Part shown: positions 1-8,760 of the stretch, in pieces
Layout: the number at the start of each line of letters is the position of its first letter
How positions within the stretch are numbered: the stretch's first letter is position 1
NCBI RefSeq assembly: GCF_024360925.2
Contig: NZ_CP113517.1
Location: forward strand, 2,418,001 to 2,482,000
DNA length: 64,000 bases
Direction of reading: 5' to 3'
Source of the DNA: Methylomonas rapida
GTDB lineage: Bacteria; Pseudomonadota; Gammaproteobacteria; Methylococcales; Methylomonadaceae
Made by a program: the position numbers and the translations under genes
The notes under the pieces: generated by a model
Told to the model about the DNA's origin: nothing
Database searches by the model: none
The model's input: only the letters and a program-made list of their open reading frames with translations

Positions 1-1083
1 CTTCAACAAGGTGGATTTTCCGGCACCGTTGTTGCCGATCAAACCGATCTTGTCGCCGCGATCGATGCGTATCGAAAAATCCTTGATGATGGTTTTGTCG
101 CCGTAACTGAAATTGACATCGACCGCTTCGATGACTTTTTTGCCGGAAGTTTCGCCTTGGTTCAAACTCAATTTGGCTGTGCCCTGGGTGTTTCGGCGCT
201 CGGCGCGTTCCGCCCGCAGTTTTTTCAGCGCCCGGACCCGGCCTTCGTTGCGGGTGCGGCGGGCCTTGATGCCCTGCCGGATCCAGACTTCTTCCTTGGC
301 CAGTTTTTTATCGAACTCGGCATTTTGATTGGCCTCGTCTTCCAGCGCCGCCGCCTTCCGGGTCAGATAATCCTGATAATTGCCGGCCCATGACGTCAAC
401 TGGCCGCGATCCAGATCGATAATGCGGGTCGCCAGTTTTTGCAAAAAAGCCCGATCGTGGGTCACGAACAGCACCGCGCCTGGAAACGCCAATAACTGCT
501 CTTCCAGCCAGCTGATGCTTTCGAAATCCAGATGGTTGGTCGGCTCGTCCAGTAACAATACTTCCGGATCGATCACCAAGGCCCGCGCCAAGGCCACTCG
601 GCGTTTCCAGCCGCCGGACAGACTGCCAACCTTGATATCCGCCGGCAACTGCAGTTTGCTTAAAACCGCTTCGACACGCGTCTGAAACTGCCAGCCATTG
701 TCGGCTTCCAGTTTGTGTTGCACTTCGCCCAAGGCTTGCAGGGATTGTTCACTGCCGTCCATGTGCGTCAGCAGTTCGTGGTAACGGGCGATCAAACACC
801 CCAACTCGCCAAAACCACCGGCCACGGCTTCGTAGATCGTATCGTCTTCGTCCAGAGTCGGCGTTTGCTCCAGCCAGGCTAGGCGCAATTCCGGTTGCCG
901 CCAGATTTCACCATGGTCGGGCGAAATGTCGCCGGCGATGATTTTCATCAGGGTGGATTTGCCTTCGCCGTTGCGCCCGAGCAAGCCGACGCGTTCGCCG
1001 GCATCGAGTTGAAAGGCGGCGTTGTCGAGTAATGCGTGGGTGCCGAAGGCGATGGAAACGTTGGTTAAGCGGATTAAAGGCAT
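1..1083 (-). CDS. uup: ABC-F ATPase Uup, 3' part beyond the left edge
   Basis: Soluble ABC-F protein of the Uup type: two ATP-binding domains in one chain and no membrane part; family members act at the ribosome or on branched DNA intermediates. The start is the ATG at 1083-1081, giving MPLIRLTNVSIAFG. The first Walker A is GRNGEGKST near residue 35. The second is GNNGAGKST at the very end of the visible sequence, so about 361 of roughly 630 residues are present. The start overlaps the end of the cinA-like gene by 10 bases, so the two are probably co-transcribed. Uup is preferred to EttA or YheS from the N-terminal sequence, but without the C-terminal domain the subfamily is not certain. Confidence 0.88.
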   Translation of the reverse strand, partial: MPLIRLTNVSIAFGTHALLDNAAFQLDAGERVGLLGRNGEGKSTLMKIIAGDISPDHGEIWRQPELRLAWLEQTPTLDEDDTIYEAVAGGFGELGCLIARYHELLTHMDGSEQSLQALGEVQHKLEADNGWQFQTRVEAVLSKLQLPADIKVGSLSGGWKRRVALARALVIDPEVLLLDEPTNHLDFESISWLEEQLLAFPGAVLFVTHDRAFLQKLATRIIDLDRGQLTSWAGNYQDYLTRKAAALEDEANQNAEFDKKLAKEEVWIRQGIKARRTRNEGRVRALKKLRAERAERRNTQGTAKLSLNQGETSGKKVIEAVDVNFSYGDKTIIKDFSIRIDRGDKIGLIGNNGAGKSTLLK

Positions 1084-2297
1084 GAGTTTTGTAAGGTGCG
1101 TCTGATTAAGTCCAGGCTGAACAAGGCCGCCTGGTTTTGCTTGGTTTGGGCGGCGCCGGCCAAATTTTGTTGGCTATGAAAAACGCCGGTATCGGTCAAA
1201 AGGCAATTATAAAGGACTATGCGGCCACTCGGCCGGCGATAATCGTCCGCCGAGCCCAGATAAACCTGCACCAGCGCAAGATCGGCGTCTTGCTGTTGTT
1301 TCAGGCGATTGGCCAATTGTTGAGCGGCTTGAGCCATGTCGCCCATGGTTTCGGTGTTGCATAGCCTGCCGGCATGCTGCAGATCTTTCGCAATCGTCAC
1401 CGAGGCCAGCCATTCCCGGCCGTGACACTTGGCCGCCAGCATCCCGCCGCTGGCGGTTTCCAGCACCGCTAGCTTATGGCCGTTTTCCCTCAAATAACGA
1501 TCGACTACCGTCAACAAATCGCCGCCCGCTTCATCGGGCAGCCCGTCTATCGCGAACACATGATCGCCGATGCGCGTGGCGACCACGCGCGTCAAGCTTC
1601 GCATTTCTGTGAGTGGATGATTCGCAGGAAACGACAGTTTGGTCTGCACCTCGTCGACAGCGGCGCGAAAGCCCAGTCGCACGCCTTCAGGCAAGGTCAA
1701 ATCGTGCAGCGCTTGTTGAATGGTCGACTCGCCTATGCCTAAGCTGCGTAGAACCACCAAAGCATCAGGCTGCAAGCGAAAACGCCGCAACAATCGCTCA
1801 CGAAGCGCGCCGAACATGGCTTTCATTTCCGACGGCACGCCGGGCAAGAACACAAACCAGCAACGTTGGATTTGCAATGCAAATCCAGGCGCGGTGCCAA
1901 TCGGATTGTCTATACGTATCGCCTGCTCTGGAAAATACGCCTGCTTGCGGTTGATGGCCGGCATTTCGCGTTGCCGGCTGCTGAAATAAGCGGCGATTTG
2001 GCGCATGGCTTCGGCGTCGAAACGCAGTGTCTGTCCAGCTGCGATGGCGACGGCTTCGGCGGTCAAATCATCGACGGTCGGCCCCAGGCCACCGGTGCAA
2101 ATACAACAATCGGCGCGAGCCGCGATCTCCCGAATCAGGCCCACCAAGTCATCGAGATCGTCGCCGACCGCCGTATGACGCTTGACCGCAAAACCCAGTT
2201 CGTTCAGCTGTTGCGATAGCCAGGTCGCATTACTGTCGACGATTTGGCCGCTGACGACCTCTTCGCCCTGGGAAAAAATTTCCGCAATGACCGTCAT
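1074..2297 (-). CDS. CinA-like protein, MoCF domain plus degenerate PncC domain
   Basis: 407 residues, full CinA length. The N-terminal half is a molybdopterin-binding (MoCF/COG1058) domain with the glycine-rich CTGGLGPTVDD segment near residue 67, the ADP-ribose pyrophosphatase part of CinA. The C-terminal part, from about residue 265, aligns with the nicotinamide mononucleotide deamidase (PncC) domain. There the family AESCTGG motif reads LETASGG, and no segment matches the usual catalytic Tyr/Lys stretch. I infer the deamidase half is inactive or altered. The gene overlaps the AEC transporter upstream (2294-2297) by 4 bases and uup downstream by 10, a tight operon. Confidence 0.85.
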   Translation of the reverse strand: MTVIAEIFSQGEEVVSGQIVDSNATWLSQQLNELGFAVKRHTAVGDDLDDLVGLIREIAARADCCICTGGLGPTVDDLTAEAVAIAAGQTLRFDAEAMRQIAAYFSSRQREMPAINRKQAYFPEQAIRIDNPIGTAPGFALQIQRCWFVFLPGVPSEMKAMFGALRERLLRRFRLQPDALVVLRSLGIGESTIQQALHDLTLPEGVRLGFRAAVDEVQTKLSFPANHPLTEMRSLTRVVATRIGDHVFAIDGLPDEAGGDLLTVVDRYLRENGHKLAVLETASGGMLAAKCHGREWLASVTIAKDLQHAGRLCNTETMGDMAQAAQQLANRLKQQQDADLALVQVYLGSADDYRRPSGRIVLYNCLLTDTGVFHSQQNLAGAAQTKQNQAALFSLDLIRRTLQNSCL

Positions 2298-3256
2298 AGC
2301 ACGCCAAACCAGAACGACAAACTGATCAAACTCAGGCCGGTAGTCAACGTCACCGCCGTCGCGTACAAGGAACTATCCAAGCCATAACGATCACATAGCA
2401 CCACGCCCAGCACCATGCTGGGCATGGCCAAATCCAGTACGGCCGCGGCTTTGTATTGCCCCTGCAGCTGCACGACATCGGCCAAAAACAGGGCCAGCCA
2501 CGGCAGCACCAGCAATTTTAGTGTTACTACCGGCAGCATGAACTGCAAATTACGCCACCTGATCGCCCCCCAACTCAGCGCCAAACCCAACGAAAAAATC
2601 ATCAAAGGTGCGACCGCCGCCGACAGTTTTTGCAACAATCCCGCCAGCCAATCCGGCGCCGGGATATGGCTCAGGTTAAGCAGCACCGCGACGAAGGCGG
2701 CCCAAAAAGGCGGCGCATTGACAAACCCCAACAACGATTTGGGCTTTTCCTCGGCATTGGTACCGTAATAACGGGCCAGGGCGATGCCCACTGTAAAAAC
2801 CATGGGCGCCGCGGCGAATAGATCGATTTGTATCACCACCGAGCGCGACCAGGCGCCAAAGGTTTGTTCCAGCACCGGCAAGCCCAGATAGGTGACGTTG
2901 GGAAACGCCGTGGCCAAGATCATCGCGCCGGTTTGGGCGTTCTTGAACTTGAGCAATTTGGCGATCAGCCAGCTCAACAACACGCCAAGCAAAATGGTCG
3001 AACAGCCCAATGCGCTGAATTGCAGGGATTGCCAGCCGATGTCGGCCTTCCATAGCACGTCCAGCACCATGGCCGGCAGAAAAAAATAGTACACCACACT
3101 GGTCAGCGCCAACCGGGTCTGGTCGGCGGACAAGCCTTGTAGAGCAAACAGCCGCCAACCGGCTCCGCATAACATCAGCACGGTCATCTGAATTAAGGTG
3201 GTGATCATCGACGGTTGTTGAACGAGTTGATAAAGCTGAATTATACGGTGGGCCAT
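2294..3256 (-). CDS. AEC family transporter
   Basis: 320 residues, almost entirely hydrophobic, with about ten predicted membrane segments in two five-helix halves, typical of the auxin efflux carrier (AEC) permease family. The substrate cannot be read from sequence; bacterial relatives export or import small organic acids. It overlaps the cinA-like gene by an ATGA junction and appears to be first in the uup operon. The frame opens at 3256, but the first membrane segment begins around the internal Met17 (about 3208), so the true start may be 48 bases later. Neither start has a clear Shine-Dalgarno sequence. Confidence 0.8.
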   Translation of the reverse strand: MAHRIIQLYQLVQQPSMITTLIQMTVLMLCGAGWRLFALQGLSADQTRLALTSVVYYFFLPAMVLDVLWKADIGWQSLQFSALGCSTILLGVLLSWLIAKLLKFKNAQTGAMILATAFPNVTYLGLPVLEQTFGAWSRSVVIQIDLFAAAPMVFTVGIALARYYGTNAEEKPKSLLGFVNAPPFWAAFVAVLLNLSHIPAPDWLAGLLQKLSAAVAPLMIFSLGLALSWGAIRWRNLQFMLPVVTLKLLVLPWLALFLADVVQLQGQYKAAAVLDLAMPSMVLGVVLCDRYGLDSSLYATAVTLTTGLSLISLSFWFGVL

Positions 3257-3340
3257 GCTCGTCGACAGAATTTTGGCGATCGAAAATGGCCAGATTTAGC
3301 GAAACACAACCAAGCGAAGAAGAAAGACGAGGTAATCGGG

Positions 3341-3371
3341 AGAAAATACCCCCGCCAGGAGACAGGCGGGG
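3341..3371 (-). terminator. Hairpin after PEP-CTERM gene, terminator or REP-like
   Basis: On the minus strand CCCCGCC (3371-3365) pairs with GGCGGGG (from 3355) across an 8-base loop and is followed by GTATTTTCT, a weak U tract. It lies 55-85 bases after the stop of the PEP-CTERM gene. Its CCCGC/GCGGG core resembles other hairpins in this window (4659-4685, 34702-34725), so it may instead belong to a REP-like family. Confidence 0.5.
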
Positions 3372-3425
3372 AAGCATGCATTTGTGATGGAAGCTCCCTG
3401 GCTATCAGGAGCAATGGGACGTTTG

Positions 3426-4280
3426 TTATGCAAGCACCGGTTTACGCCTGACGGCCAGCAAGCCCATCAAACCGGTGATGAACATCCATGCCGCGGCCGG
3501 TAACGGCACATTCGATACCGCATACGACCCGACACCCAAATCGAAAGTGCCCACATTGACGAAGGCGGGCCCCATCAGCATATCGGCATAACCAGGAGCC
3601 ATCAGCAGGCTGCCGCTTAATTTCCAGTTGTGCGCATCGGCGAACACCACGCTCAAATTCGCCAAATCGTAAGTCACCAAGCCGAAACCCAGGTTGTTTT
3701 TGATATACCAGCCGGTTGGCGCGCCGGCTTGAGTTCCCCATTCGCTGGCGCGTGCCGAAGGATCATAGGCAAGTGAAAAATCACCGGCAATAACATAGTT
3801 GTAAGGCGCGGGAAAATTAGGCAGGTAATAGCCCTGTACTCCGGTCATACCGATCTGCTCACCGCTTATACCGGTCAAGGTCTCTGAATCGATGGCGAAA
3901 TGGGCCGAAGTACCCTGAACATGACGGCCGGTGGCTTGAGTTCCGGCATAGGCCCCCACCGGGGTTATGTCATGCACCAATGGCATCGAAATTTGCGTAT
4001 TTCCTAAGTTCGCGGCGAAATGGGCAGTGGTATTGTTAGCGTCATAAGGGTCGGAAGCTGCGCCATCCCAGAAATTTGCCAGGTAATACCCTGGATTACT
4101 GCTGTTTCCACCTGCGTATTGAGCAAATGCCGCGTTGTCGTAGTTGAAGGTTACGCTGCCGCCAGCGGTTGCGTCCAGCACGGTAGCGTTGGCGCTTGTG
4201 GCAGCCAGCGCAAATTGGCATAACAACGAAGCCAACAGGATTTTGTCAGGCAGACCGTACTTCCTAGTGTTTCTCTTCAT
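3426..4280 (-). CDS. PEP-CTERM-type secreted protein
   Basis: 284 residues. An N-terminal signal peptide (KILLASLLCQFALAATSANA, about residues 14-33) is followed by a Gly/Ala/Thr-rich body with no recognised catalytic domain. The C-terminus has the exosortase sorting signal: the VPLPAAAW motif, a hydrophobic helix and the basic cluster RRKP. Such proteins are exported, cut by exosortase and placed at the cell surface or in the extracellular matrix. The start is supported by the GAGGAAAAG ribosome-binding site directly upstream. No exosortase or EPS cluster lies next to it. The gene is flanked by long intergenic spaces and is probably a single transcription unit. Confidence 0.85.
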   Translation of the reverse strand: MKRNTRKYGLPDKILLASLLCQFALAATSANATVLDATAGGSVTFNYDNAAFAQYAGGNSSNPGYYLANFWDGAASDPYDANNTTAHFAANLGNTQISMPLVHDITPVGAYAGTQATGRHVQGTSAHFAIDSETLTGISGEQIGMTGVQGYYLPNFPAPYNYVIAGDFSLAYDPSARASEWGTQAGAPTGWYIKNNLGFGLVTYDLANLSVVFADAHNWKLSGSLLMAPGYADMLMGPAFVNVGTFDLGVGSYAVSNVPLPAAAWMFITGLMGLLAVRRKPVLA

Positions 4281-4407
4281 CTTTTCCTCGTAAAAGCAGT
4301 TATTGGCTTGATGTACCCATTTACTCCAAAATCACTCTATATGAGCGGTCCTGAGCCAAATAGGAATTCAATATCTACGCTGTTCATGCGTTAGACTATC
4401 GTCTTGT

Positions 4408-4423
4408 ATCAACTATCGTGCCA
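4408..4423 (-). promoter_or_regulatory. Possible sigma-54-like promoter of PEP-CTERM gene
   Basis: The minus strand reads TGGCACGATAGTTGAT. The -24 box TGGCACG is perfect, but the -12 box is TTGAT, with GA where the family needs GC. It lies about 128 bases upstream of the start codon at 4280. The -12 mismatch makes it doubtful. Confidence 0.25.
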
Positions 4424-4658
4424 ACCTGCTTGCAGTACGACGAATGACACCTGGAAGACTTGATTTCTAAAGCAAAAACTTAGCCAATACGCAAAAACTT
4501 TATTTAAACTATGTTAAATAACTTTGTGCCATATCGGTTTATACGCTTTTTCCTTTATACCCTGATAGCCAGTCGCATCCAATCGTCGAACACTTTTCGG
4601 TTTGAACGGAACCAGAGGATTATGCCGTCTAGAGAGTGGGCTGAATATTCGATAAGCG

Positions 4659-4685
4659 GTCGTCCCCGCGAAGGCGGGGAACGAC
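4659..4685. repeat. REP-like GC hairpin
   Basis: A near-perfect inverted repeat: GTCGT plus CCCCGC on the left, GCGGGG plus ACGAC on the right, a 4-base loop and one bulged A. It lies 25 bases after the yjdM stop, so it could also end that transcript, but it has no U tract on either strand. The symmetrical CCCCGC-GAAG-GCGGGG core is typical of dispersed REP elements. Confidence 0.5.
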
Positions 4686-4709
4686 GAAAATACGGGGATG
4701 GGTGGCGGA

Positions 4710-5051
4710 TCAAGCTTTTTTGACAAATTCCGATTTCAACTTCATTGCGCCAATGCCGTCGATCTTGCAGTCGATGTCGTGATCACCGTCCACCAGGCGA
4801 ATATTTTTTACCTTGGTGCCGACTTTGACCACCAACGACGAGCCCTTGACTTTCAGGTCCTTAATCACGGTCACGCTGTCACCGTCTTGCAACACATTGC
4901 CATGCGCGTCTTTGATCACGCGTTCGTCGTTGCCATCATCCGCCTGAGCGTCCGTCGCCCATTCGTGCCCACATTCCGGGCAAATGTTCATGGCACCGTC
5001 GTTATAGGTATATTCAGAATTACATTTTGGACAATTGGGTAAATTACTCAT
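4710..5051 (-). CDS. yjdM: YjdM/PhnA family zinc-ribbon protein
   Basis: 113 residues from the ATG at 5051 (a GTG one codon earlier is also possible). The N-terminus is a zinc ribbon with two CxxC knuckles, CPKC and CPEC, about 17 residues apart. The rest is the PhnA-type beta domain ([16 protein letters not shown], then [22 protein letters not shown]). Although called alkylphosphonate utilisation protein PhnA, the family is not part of the C-P lyase pathway and its role is unclear. It lies downstream of the XRE/S24 regulator on the same strand, with about 51 bases between them. Confidence 0.88.
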   Translation of the reverse strand: MSNLPNCPKCNSEYTYNDGAMNICPECGHEWATDAQADDGNDERVIKDAHGNVLQDGDSVTVIKDLKVKGSSLVVKVGTKVKNIRLVDGDHDIDCKIDGIGAMKLKSEFVKKA

Positions 5052-5105
5052 CACTGCTGCTTGGGTTGGATTAAAAACTAAAACCAGGAACGCACTGAAC
5101 CGTTA

Positions 5106-5894
5106 CTAACGCGACTGCTCTTCCAGTACGGCTAGCCGCACCCGACTCGATATGGGCCGGCGCATCTGAATCACCGGTCCCAAAATTTGCACGGCTTGCA
5201 ATTCGGCGCCGCTGATGCTGGGAAAATCGGGATGCATGGCCACCAATTCGTAGTCGACAGACTCGCCCGACAGCGACAATACGCGATAGCGAAATAAGCT
5301 CAGGCGCTTTGCTTCCGGTCGCAGCACCACGACCGGATCGCTGGGTTGAATCGGCGCATCCGGGTCTATCAACAATTGATCGCCGGGACGGAATTCGGGC
5401 TGGAATGTCTCGTCGCTCAAGCCCAATTTCAAGGCAAACAGTCGGGAGCCCGACTCGGCAAAGGGTAAGGAATAATCCATCGACACCCATTTGCCACTGG
5501 GTGATTGCACCGCCTGATCCGTCAGGAACGCTTGCACCCAGGCGCAATCGCGAGTCGTGAATAAAGGCACGCGCCGAGCGGTTGCCGTCAACAACGGGCG
5601 CAAGGCTCGAACCGGCTCATCCGCCCTCTGCCCAAACAGCAAGGTATCGAAGTCGACGCCGAGCGCCTTGGCGATTTGCGGTAAAAACGTGCTTTTTCTG
5701 ATTTTGCCGGATTCCAGGCTTTGGATGGTTTGCTGGGCCGCGCCGACACGCAACGCCAGTTCATCCTGACTCAGGCCCAATCGTTCACGATAATGCCTGA
5801 TTCGCGTGCCCATGGTCGGCAAATCAGTGTCTGGCTCGAACCGGGCGTCGGTTTTTTGCTGTGAATCCGAGATGTTTTTCGCTGTTTTTTTCAT
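5106..5894 (-). CDS. XRE/S24 (CI-LexA-like) repressor lacking the cleavage serine
   Basis: About 262 residues from the ATG at 5894; a TTG 12 bases earlier is also open. The N-terminal helix-turn-helix has XRE character (RIRHYRERLGLSQDELALRVG, then QQTIQSLESGK). The C-terminal half has the S24 peptidase fold: FQPEFRPGDQLLIDP matches the family GDSMxPxFxxGDxLIVD segment. The Ser-Met of the self-cleavage site is replaced by Glu-Thr (SDETFQP), and the usual catalytic Lys region reads LSLFRYRV. It probably dimerises and represses but cannot cleave itself. A palindrome at 5919-5936, 25 bases before the start, is the likely autoregulatory operator. Confidence 0.85.
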   Translation of the reverse strand: MKKTAKNISDSQQKTDARFEPDTDLPTMGTRIRHYRERLGLSQDELALRVGAAQQTIQSLESGKIRKSTFLPQIAKALGVDFDTLLFGQRADEPVRALRPLLTATARRVPLFTTRDCAWVQAFLTDQAVQSPSGKWVSMDYSLPFAESGSRLFALKLGLSDETFQPEFRPGDQLLIDPDAPIQPSDPVVVLRPEAKRLSLFRYRVLSLSGESVDYELVAMHPDFPSISGAELQAVQILGPVIQMRRPISSRVRLAVLEEQSR

Positions 5895-5918
5895 GCCGGT
5901 CGGCAAAACATTGAGAAA

Positions 5919-5936
5919 TTACTATTTTAACAGTAA
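5919..5936. promoter_or_regulatory. 18-bp palindromic operator, copy 1 (XRE regulator)
   Basis: Reads TTACTATT-TT-AACAGTAA: two 8-base arms around a 2-base centre with one arm mismatch. It sits 25-42 bases before the start of the XRE/S24 gene, where a promoter would lie. The same palindrome recurs at 6480-6497 and 29928-29945. Binding by the adjacent regulator is inference. Confidence 0.6.
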
Positions 5937-6001
5937 AGATCAAGAATCGCGCCATCTTCGCATCAAACATTCCGCCGGCTCATTCTGCGCGATCGAGAGA
6001 A

Positions 6002-6018
6002 GGTACGCATGACGTACC
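6002..6018. repeat. Short inverted repeat between RRM gene and XRE regulator
   Basis: GGTACG and CGTACC arms with a 5-base centre (CATGA). It lies 32-48 bases past the RRM stop; on the minus strand CTTCTC follows, a poor U tract. It may be a weak terminator or an operator. Confidence 0.3.
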
Positions 6019-6049
6019 CTGCGGCGGAAAGTTGTTATTGACGAAATCC

Positions 6050-6313
6050 TTAGCGGCGGCCTCGCTTGCCTTTTGTGCCCTTGTCGATGTCGACATAAAT
6101 CGTCTTGCCTTGAAAATCCCGACCATTCAAACCAGCAATGGCGGCGCGGGCCTCATGTCCCTCCATGTCGATCATCGCAAAACCCTTGAGTTGACCGGTA
6201 AAAAAGTCCTGATTGACTTTCATGCCAAACACTTTGCCGTAACTGGCAAACAGATCAAGCACGGCGGATTCGGTGGCGGTAGGGGGCAAACCTCTTACAA
6301 CAAGCGTCAACAT
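6050..6313 (-). CDS. Small RRM-domain RNA-binding protein
   Basis: 87 residues from the ATG at 6313, which has a GGAG box 8 bases upstream; a longer frame opens at 6448 but adds non-family sequence. The protein is one RNA recognition motif: RNP2-like TLVVRGLP at residues 3-10, RNP1-like LKGFAMIDM near residue 43, then a short basic tail (KGTKGKRGRR). Bacterial single-RRM proteins of this size bind RNA and are often cold- or stress-induced. The upstream 5' region is long and contains the duplicated leader and palindrome. The XRE/S24 gene follows on the same strand after 155 bases. Confidence 0.88.
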   Translation of the reverse strand: MLTLVVRGLPPTATESAVLDLFASYGKVFGMKVNQDFFTGQLKGFAMIDMEGHEARAAIAGLNGRDFQGKTIYVDIDKGTKGKRGRR

Positions 6314-6378
6314 GACGGCACTCCAATTGAAAAAACAAACTTGGGTATTGGATATGACCATCCGCTCAACCGCTCCAA

Positions 6379-6497
6379 CTGAAAGCGAGAAACACGTTAG
6401 CCTGTCAAGCCTGAGCAAGTTGTCGCGACGTACAAGTTGCCACAGCAATAACCATTAAAATGGCATTGTACTATATTTTTTACTACTTTAATAGTAA
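6379..6497 (-). repeat. Duplicated RRM leader, copy 1
   Basis: This block aligns with 29828-29945 with one single-base gap and roughly three-quarters identity by eye. Shared words are CTGAAAGC, CCTGTCAAGCCT, GCCACAGCAA and AACCATTAAAAT, and the palindrome sits at the right end. Here it ends about 65 bases before the RRM start, so it would be the promoter and long 5' leader of that gene. Confidence 0.7.
6480..6497. promoter_or_regulatory. 18-bp palindromic operator, copy 2 (RRM gene)
   Basis: Reads TTACTACT-TT-AATAGTAA, one arm mismatch from the perfect copy at 29928. On the minus strand a TACAAT box follows about 10 bases downstream, so the site overlaps a plausible promoter for the RRM gene. 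Confidence 0.55.
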
Positions 6498-6659
6498 GGA
6501 TCTGAAGCAGCCGAATAGGCTCATGCCGATGAGGAAATTGCGACAACAAGAGGCGGTATGATTTGCCCCATCTCGTAATACAAAAATGTCGTTTTCCGAA
6601 GTCATGCCGCATTTTCATGATCCTGGAAATATGTGGTGTTTTTTGTGTCTTTCGCGCAT

Positions 6660-8756
6660 TCAAGTCCGCAGCCAGGCCGGGTCGGGCACCCAATTTCTGA
6701 TCCAGTCCAACAGATCCGTTCCGCTCATTGCACGGGCAATGGCAAAACCCTGAGCGTTTTCGCAACCCAAGGCCAATAAACGCAGCCCGTGCTCCACGGT
6801 TTCGACCCCTTCCGCGATCAACTGCCGGCGAAACGTCGTGGACAGGTCGATGATGCCCTTCACGATCGCCAAGTCGTCGGAATTATCCAGCATGTTGATG
6901 ACAAAGGATTTATCGATTTTCAACACCTGCGCCGGCAATGCTTTCAGATAGGTCAACGAAGAATAACCCGTGCCAAAGTCATCCAGTGCAAAATGAACCC
7001 CTAATCGTTGGCATTCATCCATGATCTTGGATACACGTTCGATGTCCTGCAATGCGGCAGTCTCGACGATTTCGAGCTCCAGACAGCCTGGCTGCAACAA
7101 TGGATGCTCGGCAAATTTAACCGCCAACAATTGGCAAAAATCGGCATGCAACAAATGACAGGGCGCTACGTTTATGCTCAGCTTGATATTCAAGCCTTGA
7201 CGCCGCCAATGTTCCAACTGCTCCAGCGCGGTCGCCAATACCCAGTTGCCGATCGCAAGTTCCAGCTCCGTACCTTCGATTTCCGGCAAAAACTCGCCAG
7301 GCGCTATTAAGCCTCTTTTGGGGTCCTGCCAACGGATCAGCGCTTCCGCGCCCAACAGCGTTCCCTGGCGCATGTTGACCTTGGGCTGAAAATGCAAGAC
7401 AAATTGATCCGCGGCAAACGCAGCCTCGATCCGGGCAAAGCTTTCACCGCGCGCCAGCGCTATCCGGTCTTGTTGCGGATCGAACAAATGATGGCGATTC
7501 TTGCCCCGCTGCTTGGCCACGTACATGGCTTGATCGGCATGCCGGATCAGGGTTTCCGCGTCATTGAAATCATCCGGATAAAACGTAAACCCCAAGCTGG
7601 CCGACACCGCTACGCCATGCCCGTAAATGACACCGGGCTGCGCTACCTTGATCAATATTCGATCCAATACCGACTTACATTCCGAAACATCGTTGATATC
7701 CGATATCAACAGTACGAATTCGTCGCCGCCCACGCGCGCCAGGGTATCGCTGGCCCGTAAACATTCCTTGATGCGTTTGGTGACATCGATCAATAACTGA
7801 TCGCCTGTTTCATGGCCGAACTGATCGTTGATCGGCTTGAAACCATCCAGATCCAGATAACATACCGCCAGCAATTTTTTGGCGCGACGGGTGTGGGCCA
7901 GCGCTTGCTGAATGCGATCGTTCAGCAACACCCTATTCGGAATGCCGGTCAAAGGATCGAAATGCGCGATCCGCTCCAGATCGTGTTGCTGTTTTTTCAG
8001 GCGGGTAATGTCCGAGAACAAGCCGATGTAATGATGGATATGATCCTGGTCATCTCGTACGACGGATATAGAAGTCAATGCGGCATAGACTTCACCACGC
8101 TTGTTGCGATTCCAGATTTCACCGCTCCAATGATCGCCGTTAGCCAAGGCTTGCCACATCGCCTGGTAAAACTCGGCCGACTGCCGTCCCGATTTGAGGA
8201 CAGCGGGGTTTTTACCTACCACCTCTTCCAGTTGATAGCCGCTGATCCGGGTAAAGGCTGCATTGACATTGATGATGCGGTTTTCGGCATCGGTAATCAC
8301 GATGCCGTCGTGGCTATGGGCAAAGACGCTGGCCGCCAGTCGCTGCTCGGCTTCCTTGCGTTGCAACTCTTGGCGTAATTGCTCCCGTTCCAACAAATTG
8401 CGGATACGCAGGCGGGCAATGTCGATATTGAAGGGTTTGACCAGAAAATCGGCGGCGCCCAGCGATAAACCCAAAATCTCGGCGTTCATTTCGCTCAATG
8501 CCGTTACGAATACAACCGGGATATGCTGCAACACCGGGTCGGCCTTGAAATGCCGGCAGGTATCGTAACCATCCATGTTCGGCATCATGATGTCGAGCAA
8601 AATCAAAGCAGGCGGATCTTCCCCGGCCAACTCCAGTCCTTTTGCTCCGGAAGTGGCAATCTGAACCACATAATCGTCTTGCAGCGCCAAACCTAATAAA
8701 GCCAGATTGGCGGGCGTGTCGTCGATGACGAGAATTTTGGGCTTTTTTTCAATCAC
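6660..8756 (-). CDS. Response regulator with PAS, GGDEF and EAL domains
   Basis: 698 residues, GTG start, 4 bases after the histidine kinase stop. Domain order: receiver (1-125, phospho-acceptor Asp55 in LILLDIMMPNMDG), PAS (about 140-255), GGDEF (VGGDEF intact, with the DxLTGxPNR entry motif), EAL (AEALIRW, ELEIVET, DDFGTGYSSL, KIDKSF and EGVE all present). Both the diguanylate cyclase and the phosphodiesterase half therefore look competent, so it could make or degrade c-di-GMP under control of phosphorylation and the PAS ligand. It is the last gene of the nine-gene run and the natural output of the kinase before it. Soluble; no membrane segments. Confidence 0.93.
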   Translation of the reverse strand: MIEKKPKILVIDDTPANLALLGLALQDDYVVQIATSGAKGLELAGEDPPALILLDIMMPNMDGYDTCRHFKADPVLQHIPVVFVTALSEMNAEILGLSLGAADFLVKPFNIDIARLRIRNLLEREQLRQELQRKEAEQRLAASVFAHSHDGIVITDAENRIINVNAAFTRISGYQLEEVVGKNPAVLKSGRQSAEFYQAMWQALANGDHWSGEIWNRNKRGEVYAALTSISVVRDDQDHIHHYIGLFSDITRLKKQQHDLERIAHFDPLTGIPNRVLLNDRIQQALAHTRRAKKLLAVCYLDLDGFKPINDQFGHETGDQLLIDVTKRIKECLRASDTLARVGGDEFVLLISDINDVSECKSVLDRILIKVAQPGVIYGHGVAVSASLGFTFYPDDFNDAETLIRHADQAMYVAKQRGKNRHHLFDPQQDRIALARGESFARIEAAFAADQFVLHFQPKVNMRQGTLLGAEALIRWQDPKRGLIAPGEFLPEIEGTELELAIGNWVLATALEQLEHWRRQGLNIKLSINVAPCHLLHADFCQLLAVKFAEHPLLQPGCLELEIVETAALQDIERVSKIMDECQRLGVHFALDDFGTGYSSLTYLKALPAQVLKIDKSFVINMLDNSDDLAIVKGIIDLSTTFRRQLIAEGVETVEHGLRLLALGCENAQGFAIARAMSGTDLLDWIRNWVPDPAWLRT

Positions 8757-8760
8757 GGCG

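Larger units (their letters stand above)
4281..4709. other. Long intergenic region upstream of PEP-CTERM gene
   Basis: 429 bases without a credible gene; short open frames on both strands show no family features. It holds the 5' region of the PEP-CTERM gene, a possible sigma-54-like site at 4408-4423, a 20-base AT-rich inverted repeat at 4501-4520 (TATTTAA and TTAAATA arms, 6-base spacer) and the GC hairpin at 4659-4685. Confidence 0.6.

Noticed and set aside
4511..4726. Two overlapping 70-codon frames on opposite strands
   Set aside because: They span the GC hairpin, show no family similarity and have no ribosome-binding site.
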